Source: an uncultured Selenomonas sp. (GTDB lineage Bacteria; Bacillota; Negativicutes; Selenomonadales; Selenomonadaceae). From it: 5,490 nucleotides of DNA. The notes under the pieces are model-generated. The model searched no databases, was not told where the DNA came from, and saw nothing but the letters and a program-made list of their open reading frames with translations. Below are positions 1 through 5,490 of the stretch, piece by piece. The stretch lies in assembly GCA_945494195.1 (NCBI GenBank), contig CALYVJ010000148.1, positions 1 through 5,490 on the forward strand, in the 5' to 3' direction. Numbering within the stretch: position 1 is the first letter of the stretch; the number at the start of each line of letters is the position of its first letter. Made by a program: the position numbers and the translations under genes.

Positions 1-579
1 GTGTATCTTTCCTTCAAGGAAACTGGTGTCGATATGCCAAAGGCAATCGCAGGCGTGTTGTTTGCCGGGGTGATGTCAGCAACCGATAATTTACAGGGAG
101 GCAACGTGACCGCTCTGGACCGCCAAGCCTATGAAGAACTCAAGGGCAAGGCTGGCGTCGAGGACATTGAGGTATTCCATAAGGAACTGCAGAAAGCGGC
201 GTTTACCCATGAGGGCATGAGCGATAAGGAAATCTTTGAGACGGATTGCAAGGATTACGTCGTAAAAGATTGGGCGATGACCATCAGTCAGTTGGAATGC
301 CTCAATGACGAAGAGTTTGCCCAGATGAAGGAGCGCATGCTGGCATATATGAATAAGATTCCTGGCCGCAAAACCGGAATACTCTATTTCCTCGTGCTCA
401 AAAACCGCAGCACGGGCGCAGCGGAACTCTTGTATACGGGGGATATGGCTGAATCCGTAGCGAAAAAAGCATTTGCTGGGGCGGATGCTAACCATGCGGT
501 TCTCAAGAACAATGCAGACCGCAAGCGCGATGTCGAACCGGCAATCCGCACGGAGCTGGAACGTTATATGCAGTATTGA
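1..579 (+). CDS. Manganese-dependent inorganic pyrophosphatase-like protein (DHH/DHHA2 family), 3' part only
   Basis: This is the C-terminal 192 residues of a family II (DHH) pyrophosphatase-like protein, a cytoplasmic family that hydrolyses pyrophosphate to phosphate. The frame is open at the left edge and the first residues (SFKETGVDMPKAIAG) match the interior of the family, so the GTG at base 1 is not taken as the start and the N-terminal catalytic part lies outside the window. Residues 1-45 are the end of the DHH domain and about 55-192 form the DHHA2 domain. From memory of Bacillus subtilis PpaC, the substrate-binding lysine (TDCKDY, K84) and the Arg-Lys pair near the end (DRKRDVEP, normally SRKKQ) are kept. 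The metal-binding Asp of the ISDT/S motif falls on Ala27 (GVMSATDNL), and the following SPTxT motif is also changed. It could be an active enzyme with a shifted Asp29, or a paralogue with another substrate. The family call is secure and the exact activity is not. A terminator follows directly. Confidence 0.8.
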   Translation: MYLSFKETGVDMPKAIAGVLFAGVMSATDNLQGGNVTALDRQAYEELKGKAGVEDIEVFHKELQKAAFTHEGMSDKEIFETDCKDYVVKDWAMTISQLECLNDEEFAQMKERMLAYMNKIPGRKTGILYFLVLKNRSTGAAELLYTGDMAESVAKKAFAGADANHAVLKNNADRKRDVEPAIRTELERYMQY

Positions 580-594
580 TATCCGGTGGATAGG

Positions 595-629
595 AAAACA
601 GCGCAGGCTGGAGGGCTTGCGCTGTTTTT
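595..629 (+). terminator. Intrinsic terminator after the pyrophosphatase-like gene
   Basis: A perfect 9-bp stem, AACAGCGCA (597-605) with TGCGCTGTT (618-626), is extended inward by GGC/GCT pairing and outward by A-T pairs. It ends in a run of five T (625-629). It starts 15 bases after the stop codon and separates this gene from the pncB promoter. Confidence 0.88.
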
Positions 630-639
630 GTGCGAAATT

Positions 640-668
640 TTGCCATAATTTGTTCAAAATGATATAAT
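640..668 (+). promoter_or_regulatory. Sigma-A type promoter for pncB-aroE
   Basis: TTGCCA (640-645) matches the -35 consensus at five of six positions. TATAAT (663-668) is a perfect -10 box. The spacing is 17 bp. Transcription would start near 675, giving a leader of about 60 bases before pncB. It sits just after the upstream terminator, as expected for a new transcription unit. Confidence 0.8.
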
Positions 669-726
669 TACGATTGTATGATTTTTTTAGACGCGGCAGG
701 TGCATTGGCATGTGCCCAAACAGGAG

Positions 727-742
727 GTGTCTTTTTTGACAC
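727..742 (+). promoter_or_regulatory. Perfect inverted repeat GTGTC-N6-GACAC over the pncB start, possible operator
   Basis: GTGTC (727-731) and GACAC (738-742) are perfect inverted repeats around six T. The element overlaps the end of the pncB Shine-Dalgarno sequence (AGGAGGTG, 722-729) and the TTG start (736-738). In RNA it could also fold as a small hairpin hiding both. NAD salvage genes in Firmicutes are often controlled by the niacin-responsive repressor NiaR, which binds palindromic sites near such genes. Assigning this repeat to NiaR is inference only, and five matched pairs can arise by chance. Confidence 0.3.
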
Positions 743-2193
743 AGTTTGATAAACGAAACATTTCCATGATGATGGATTTTTATGAAATGACCATGGCAAA
801 TGGCTATTTTCAGGATCATGATAAAGACGTACAGGTGGCTTTTGATGTATTTTATCGCGCCAATCCCGACAAAGGCGGCTTTGCGATTTTTGCCGGCCTG
901 GAGCAAATCATCGAGTACGTGGAGAACATGGAATTTTCGAAAGAGGATGTGGAATACTTCCGTCAGCAGCATATCTTCTCGGAAGCGTTCCTGCAGTATT
1001 TGGAGAATTTCCGTTTCTCCGGCGATATTTATGCTTTGCCGGAAGGCACGATCATGTATCCGAATGAACCATGCATCACGGTAGTGGCTCCGCTTATCGA
1101 TGCGCAGCTGGTCGAAACGGCAATTCTCGCGCAAATCAATCATCAGTCTTTGATTGCGACGAAAGCCCGCCGCATTGTAAAAGCGGCCGATGGACGCGCT
1201 GTGTCAGACTTTGGCGCGCGCCGGGCACATAACATGGATGCGGCAACCTATGGAGCCCGTGCGGCTTATATCGGTGGTGTGGTCGGCACGGCGACGGTGT
1301 CGGCAGGTCAGATGTTCAACATCCCGATTTCGGGCACGATGGCGCACAGCTGGGTTATGTTCTACAAGGATGAGTACACGGCTTTCAAAAAATATGCCGA
1401 GACGTATCCGGATGCGACGGTACTGCTCGTCGATACGTATGATGTTATCCATTCGGGCATCCCCAATGCCATTCGCGTGGCCCATGAAATCTTAGAGCCG
1501 ATGGGCAAGCGTCTCGTCGGCATCCGCATTGACTCGGGCGACCTGGCATATCTTTCCAAGCGCGTGCGCAAGATGCTCGACAAGGCAGGCCTTGCGGACT
1601 GCAAGATTGTCGTCTCGAACAGTCTCGATGAATTCACGGTGACGTCGCTTTTGAATCAGGGGGCCTGCATCGACAGTTTCGGTATCGGCGAGCGCCTGAT
1701 TACGGCCAAGTCCGAGCCGGTATTCGGTGCGGTCTACAAGCTGGCTGCCGTGGGCGAGAATGGGGAATTTGCACCACGCATCAAGGTTTCGGAGAACATC
1801 GAGAAAATTACGAATCCGGGTCTTAAAGATCTCTATCGCGTCTATGATGCCGATGGACATGCGGTGGCTGATATGCTGGCGGTGTGCGGGGAGCCTATCG
1901 ATCTTTCGGAGCCGTTCCGCTATGTTGACCCGGTCAAGCCGTGGAAGAACCGTACCTTTGAAGGCTGCACCACCAAAAATCTGCGCAAGCTCTATGTGCG
2001 TCAGGGTAAGCGCACGGAAGAGCTGCCGACGCTTGACGAAATCCGCACGTATGTCAAGCAACAGCTCGACAACGAGATTTGGGAAGAGGAGCAGCGGTTC
2101 GAGAATCCGCACCGCCATTACCTCGATATGACGCCGGCTTACTATGAGCTCAAGATGGAGCTTTTATCCAAGACGCGTGAAGAGCACGCCTGA
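736..2193 (+). CDS. pncB: Nicotinate phosphoribosyltransferase
   Basis: This cytoplasmic enzyme joins nicotinate to PRPP, with ATP hydrolysis, to give nicotinate mononucleotide, the entry step of the Preiss-Handler NAD salvage route. The 485-residue length is normal for the Firmicutes-type family. Visible motifs are the N-terminal DFYEMTMANGYF (14-25), SDFGARRAH (157-165), GTMAHSW with His204 as the expected phosphorylated histidine, VDTYD, GIRIDSGDL (262-270, phosphoribosyl binding), SNSLDE and IDSFGIGERLI. The start is set at TTG 736 because AGGAGGTG lies six bases upstream and the following MTQFDKRNISMMMDFYEMT fits family N-termini. An in-frame GTG at 700 would add 12 residues containing that ribosome binding site, so it is rejected. 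A strong promoter lies upstream and aroE follows 27 bases after the stop, so the two are probably co-transcribed. The family call is firm. Confidence 0.95.
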   Translation: MTQFDKRNISMMMDFYEMTMANGYFQDHDKDVQVAFDVFYRANPDKGGFAIFAGLEQIIEYVENMEFSKEDVEYFRQQHIFSEAFLQYLENFRFSGDIYALPEGTIMYPNEPCITVVAPLIDAQLVETAILAQINHQSLIATKARRIVKAADGRAVSDFGARRAHNMDAATYGARAAYIGGVVGTATVSAGQMFNIPISGTMAHSWVMFYKDEYTAFKKYAETYPDATVLLVDTYDVIHSGIPNAIRVAHEILEPMGKRLVGIRIDSGDLAYLSKRVRKMLDKAGLADCKIVVSNSLDEFTVTSLLNQGACIDSFGIGERLITAKSEPVFGAVYKLAAVGENGEFAPRIKVSENIEKITNPGLKDLYRVYDADGHAVADMLAVCGEPIDLSEPFRYVDPVKPWKNRTFEGCTTKNLRKLYVRQGKRTEELPTLDEIRTYVKQQLDNEIWEEEQRFENPHRHYLDMTPAYYELKMELLSKTREEHA

Positions 2194-2208
2194 GTGACTG
2201 CTGCGGCA

Positions 2209-2216
2209 GAGGAGGT
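2209..2216 (+). promoter_or_regulatory. Ribosome binding site that fixes the aroE start
   Basis: GAGGAGGT lies four to five bases before ATG 2221. It favours that ATG over the in-frame GTG at 2194, which directly abuts the pncB stop and whose extra nine codons would contain this site. Confidence 0.8.
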
Positions 2217-2220
2217 CATT

Positions 2221-3072
2221 ATGCTTACGGGAAAGACGAAGAATCTTGGTGTGATGGGCTGGCCTATTGCCCACTCTTTATCGCCGGTTCTGCAGAATGC
2301 AGCCATCGGCAAGGCAGACGTCGACTATGTCTACACAGCGCTGCCGGTACGTCCTGAGGATTTGCCCGCTGCAGTGGCGGGCCTTCGGGCGCTGCAGTTT
2401 CGTGGCTGGAATGTCACGATCCCGCACAAGACGGCCATTATGCCACTGTTGGATGCCATCGATGAAGATGCGCGCATCATCGGCGCGGTCAATACGGTCG
2501 TCAACGAGGATGGCCATTTGACGGGCTATAATACCGATGTGACGGGCTTTATCCAGGCGCTGCTGGACACAGGCTTTGCGCCGCAGGGAAAGACAGCGGT
2601 GCTCTTAGGCGCAGGCGGCGCGGCCCGCGCGGTGATTTGGGGGCTTATCAAGGCGGGCGTTACGGCTATCCATATCGGTGTGCGGAATCCTGCGAAGGTC
2701 CGTCCGCTGGCCCGCACGTTCAGTGCCTATGGCACGCTTACGGTCAGCCATTGGGAACAGGAGGACTTTGCTGCAAAACTCTCGGCAGCGGATCTTTTGG
2801 TCAATACGACGCCGCTGGGTATGTCGCCGCAGACTGATGCCATGCCGCCCGTTGACTGGTCAAACGTCAAGGCGGATGCTTTTGTCTACGATATCATCTA
2901 TACGCCCGCGGAAACGCGTTTACTGCGCGAGGCGCGCCTGCATGGACATCCCACGCTCAATGGCGAGGACATGCTCGCCGGCCAGGGTGCGGCTGCCTTT
3001 AGCAAATGGACGGGGGTACAGCCTGATATTGAATGTATGAAGGTTAAGCTGCGGGAAGCATTGGCGACATGA
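2221..3072 (+). CDS. aroE: Shikimate 5-dehydrogenase
   Basis: This enzyme reduces 3-dehydroshikimate to shikimate with NADPH, the fourth step of chorismate synthesis, in the cytoplasm. The 283 residues match the usual length. The substrate domain shows GVMGWPIAHSLSP (10-22, shikimate-binding serines), NVTIPHK with catalytic Lys70, and GYNTD with catalytic Asp106. The Rossmann domain carries GAGGAARA (130-137), then VRNPAK after the second strand, where NADP-specific enzymes have an NRT-like basic motif. NTTPLGM (195-201) and YDIIYTPAETRLL follow, and NGEDMLAGQGAAAF near the end holds the conserved substrate-contact Gln255. The start is ATG 2221 by its ribosome binding site. It follows pncB in the same unit without a separate promoter being visible, and a terminator closes the unit 35 bases after the stop. 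Paralogues acting on quinate exist, but the intact motifs favour true AroE. Confidence 0.95.
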   Translation: MLTGKTKNLGVMGWPIAHSLSPVLQNAAIGKADVDYVYTALPVRPEDLPAAVAGLRALQFRGWNVTIPHKTAIMPLLDAIDEDARIIGAVNTVVNEDGHLTGYNTDVTGFIQALLDTGFAPQGKTAVLLGAGGAARAVIWGLIKAGVTAIHIGVRNPAKVRPLARTFSAYGTLTVSHWEQEDFAAKLSAADLLVNTTPLGMSPQTDAMPPVDWSNVKADAFVYDIIYTPAETRLLREARLHGHPTLNGEDMLAGQGAAAFSKWTGVQPDIECMKVKLREALAT

Positions 3073-3107
3073 TAACAGAATACATGGTTAATCCATAAAA
3101 AACAAGG

Positions 3108-3143
3108 AACAGCATCATCCACTAGGGGGATGCTGTTTTTTTT
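3108..3143 (+). terminator. Intrinsic terminator of the pncB-aroE unit
   Basis: AACAGCATC (3108-3116) pairs perfectly with GATGCTGTT (3129-3137), with a further TCC/GGG pairing inside across a bulged A. A run of eight T (3136-3143) follows. The outer stem sequence resembles the terminator at 595-629 (both AACAGC...GCTGTT). Confidence 0.9.
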
Positions 3144-3190
3144 GTACCAAGCACAATTTTTTTTACGTTTGTTTACAAAACTGTTTTCTC

Positions 3191-3553
3191 GTGATGTGCT
3201 TGTTGGTAAGTGGAGTAAGTTGGGGGGAGGCCAAGTCTGTATATCGGCAGCCAGTTATTTTTGACACGGATATTGGTAACTCGACCGATGATCTTTATGC
3301 TATGGATTTGCTTTACAAAATGGATCGAGACGGGAAGGTGGATATCAAGGGAATCGTAGTAGATCGTCAGGGTGAGGGATTTGCTGGGCTGGCGGATATT
3401 ATGAACACTTATTATGGATTCCCGGATATCCCTATCGGTGTAGAACGGCATGGTGTGGCAAACAGCAAGCTCTATATCGAGAACCTTGGTCTTGACAATC
3501 TTCGTGTTGCTGCTAGTCGTTTCGATCTTGTTGTTTATTATGACCCATTATGA
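3191..3553 (+). pseudogene. Nucleoside hydrolase fragment, truncated at both ends
   Basis: The frame encodes 120 residues. Residues 21-38 (PVIFDTDIGNSTDDLYAM) carry the DTDxGxxxDD calcium and ribose-binding signature of the inosine-uridine nucleoside hydrolase family (D25, D27, D33, D34). These enzymes cleave the N-glycosidic bond of ribonucleosides. The family is normally about 300 residues or more, so most of the fold, including the later active-site residues, is missing. Residues 1-14 (MMCLLVSGVSWGEA) look like the end of an export signal that has lost its basic start. Upstream of GTG 3191 / ATG 3194 there is no ribosome binding site, and the frame stays open leftward into the aroE terminator region. 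The frame ends at TGA 3551 but continues in phase to a second stop at 3695 and a third at 3851. It is best read as a decaying gene. A short expressed protein cannot be excluded, but hydrolase activity would be surprising. Confidence 0.7.
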
Positions 3554-3853
3554 GCAGCCAGCTTGCACCACCAGCTGAATGATCAGCTGCTTAAGGAGAC
3601 CGTCCGTATAGTCTATTGGAAGCTGCCGATAAGTTTGGGCTTTGCCTGCAGGACACCTTGCAAAAAGGATATGATTCTTCGGTATAACCCCAACTAGTTC
3701 TTCGTGATTCTGCAGAACGTTTCGGAGGAGGATTTTGCAATCGTGTTCCGTCGTATCATGGAAGTATGGACGGCTGGGGAACATCATACGGGGATACGGA
3801 TTGAGCATCTTACGGAGTTTGTGGTGTATGAGAAGGAAAATTATGATAAGTGA
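3554..3853 (+). other. Decayed coding remnant, origin not recognised
   Basis: This stretch continues the frame of the nucleoside hydrolase fragment, interrupted by TAG at 3695-3697 and ending at TGA 3851-3853. The final part (3698-3850) reads as a plausible soluble, charged tail, including SEEDFAIVFRRIMEVW and HLTEFVVYEKENYDK. Between about 3595 and 3684 the next frame looks more protein-like (LLEAADKFGLCLQDTLQKGY), which suggests at least one frameshift. I do not recognise a family in either piece, and cannot say whether it belongs to the same ancestral gene as 3191-3553 or to a neighbour joined by deletion. The long open frame on the minus strand over the same bases shows no ribosome binding site or recognisable motif and is taken as a shadow. 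Confidence 0.45.
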
Positions 3854-3893
3854 AGTGCCTTGGTTTGGGAATCTTTTATCGTAGTTTCTCTGA

Positions 3894-3931
3894 TGGCACG
3901 GGTAAAAGGCCCGTGCCAATTTTTGTTTTTT
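3894..3931 (+). terminator. Strong intrinsic terminator after the pseudogene region
   Basis: TGGCACGGG (3894-3902) and CCCGTGCCA (3910-3918) form a perfect 9-bp GC-rich stem with a 7-base loop. It is followed by T5, G, T6 (3920-3931). It probably once ended the transcript of the gene now decayed upstream, and it insulates tgt. Confidence 0.9.
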
Positions 3932-3950
3932 ATGGTAAAATAAATATTAT
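3923..3950 (+). promoter_or_regulatory. Candidate promoter for tgt-yajC
   Basis: TTGTTT (3923-3928) and TATTAT (3945-3950) are separated by 16 bp and could drive tgt with a start near 3957. TAAAAT at 3936-3941, preceded by TGG, is an alternative -10 without a good -35. The region is AT-rich and the exact promoter is uncertain, but one is expected here because a strong terminator lies immediately upstream. Confidence 0.45.
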
Positions 3951-3954
3951 GTGG

Positions 3955-5139
<1,185 letters not shown>

Positions 5140-5147
5140 TTGAACTG

Positions 5148-5153
5148 AAGGAG
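5148..5153 (+). promoter_or_regulatory. Ribosome binding site of yajC
   Basis: AAGGAG is placed nine bases before ATG 5163, in the 23-base gap after the tgt stop. It supports this ATG as the start. Confidence 0.75.
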
Positions 5154-5162
5154 TGGATTTCT

Positions 5163-5450
5163 ATGAATCCGGAAATGGTAGCTGGCCTTGCTACTTGGGG
5201 GCCTATCGTCGTCATGATTGCAATCTTCTATTTTTTGCTGTATCGTCCGCAGAAGAATGCTCAGAAACGCCGCATGAGCATGCTGGACAGCTTGGAAAAG
5301 AATAATAAGGTCATGACGATTGGCGGCATTTATGGGACGATTGTAGACCTTGATGATACGAAAGTAAAGCTCAAGATTGCGGAGAATACGGTCATTGAGG
5401 TGGCTCGCTCTTCAATCAATTCGAATCTTACGCAGGAGAAGTCAGCCTGA
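5163..5450 (+). CDS. yajC: Preprotein translocase subunit YajC
   Basis: YajC is a small inner-membrane accessory of the SecDF complex, which aids protein export through SecYEG. The 95-residue product has one N-terminal membrane segment (about 10-27, WGPIVVMIAIFYFLLY) followed by the family signature YRPQKNAQKRR, whose basic residues place the C-terminal domain in the cytoplasm. The conserved downstream core is VMTIGGIYGTIVDLDD and VKLKIAENTVIEVARSSI. Length and order match the family. It is probably co-transcribed with tgt, and the next reading frame begins two bases after its stop. Confidence 0.95.
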   Translation: MNPEMVAGLATWGPIVVMIAIFYFLLYRPQKNAQKRRMSMLDSLEKNNKVMTIGGIYGTIVDLDDTKVKLKIAENTVIEVARSSINSNLTQEKSA

Positions 5451-5452
5451 CG

Positions 5453-5490
5453 ATGGAGAGGGAGCCAGTAAAAAAGGCAAAGAAGGTCTT
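5453..5490 (+). CDS. Start of an unidentified gene, cut by the window edge
   Basis: ATG 5453, two bases after the yajC stop, opens a frame reading MEREPVKKAKKV before the window ends. AGGAGA at 5434-5439, inside yajC, is a possible but distant ribosome binding site. The purine-rich bases at 5456-5463 could instead serve a start beyond the edge. The lysine-rich beginning does not look like a typical SecD N-terminus, which usually enters a membrane segment quickly, but twelve codons are too few to identify it. Confidence 0.45.
   Translation, partial: MEREPVKKAKKV

Noticed and set aside
700..735. In-frame GTG at 700 as the pncB start.
   Set aside because: The extra 12 codons contain the strong AGGAGGTG ribosome binding site, which is correctly placed for TTG 736.
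736..741. TTGACA at the pncB start (and again at 4021-4026 in tgt) as a -35 promoter box.
   Set aside because: Both are the first two codons (TTG ACA, Met-Thr) of genes with matching family N-termini. A promoter there would start transcripts inside the genes.
91..1143. Long open frame of 350 codons on the minus strand.
   Set aside because: It runs antisense across a recognisable pyrophosphatase-like gene, a terminator, a promoter and the start of pncB. Its product has no recognisable motif, so it is a shadow of codon bias on the + strand.
3551..3590. Possible selenocysteine codon: in-frame TGA at 3551 followed by hairpin-forming bases (CAGCTG-AATGAT-CAGCTG, 3572-3589).
   Set aside because: The frame meets a TAG at 3695, lacks start signals and most of the hydrolase fold, and nucleoside hydrolases are not known selenoproteins. 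Decay is the simpler reading.
3548..3919. Open frame of 123 codons on the minus strand over the decayed region.
   Set aside because: It begins inside the terminator stem at 3894-3918, has no ribosome binding site or recognisable motif, and its composition looks random.

Overview
The window looks like chromosomal DNA of a Selenomonas-like member of the Negativicutes (Firmicutes with a Gram-negative envelope). This is inferred from the mixed Firmicutes-type genes, the moderate GC content, strong AGGAGG ribosome binding sites, TTG start codons and the tgt-yajC order. No taxonomic marker is present, so the genus is a guess. All supported genes are on the + strand.

Layout. (1) 1-579 is the 3' end of a DHH/DHHA2 gene resembling manganese-dependent inorganic pyrophosphatase, closed by an intrinsic terminator at 595-629. 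(2) A near-consensus promoter (640-668) and a short leader precede pncB (nicotinate phosphoribosyltransferase, NAD salvage) and aroE (shikimate dehydrogenase). These two form a two-gene unit closed by a terminator at 3108-3143. (3) 3144-3853 is decayed sequence. It holds a fragment of a nucleoside hydrolase gene without a credible start or ribosome binding site, then about 300 bases with scattered in-frame stops. A strong terminator follows at 3894-3931. (4) An AT-rich leader with a long hairpin precedes tgt (tRNA-guanine transglycosylase, queuosine pathway), then yajC (Sec translocase accessory subunit) and the first codons of a further gene running off the window.

The three intact transcription units are housekeeping genes: pyrophosphate hydrolysis, NAD salvage with aromatic amino acid synthesis, and tRNA modification with protein export. 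No defence system, CRISPR array, insertion sequence or tRNA was seen. The points most worth checking are the altered metal-site motif in the pyrophosphatase-like protein, a perfect inverted repeat lying over the pncB ribosome binding site and start, the tgt leader hairpin with a possible alternative pairing to the ribosome binding site, and the pseudogene region.
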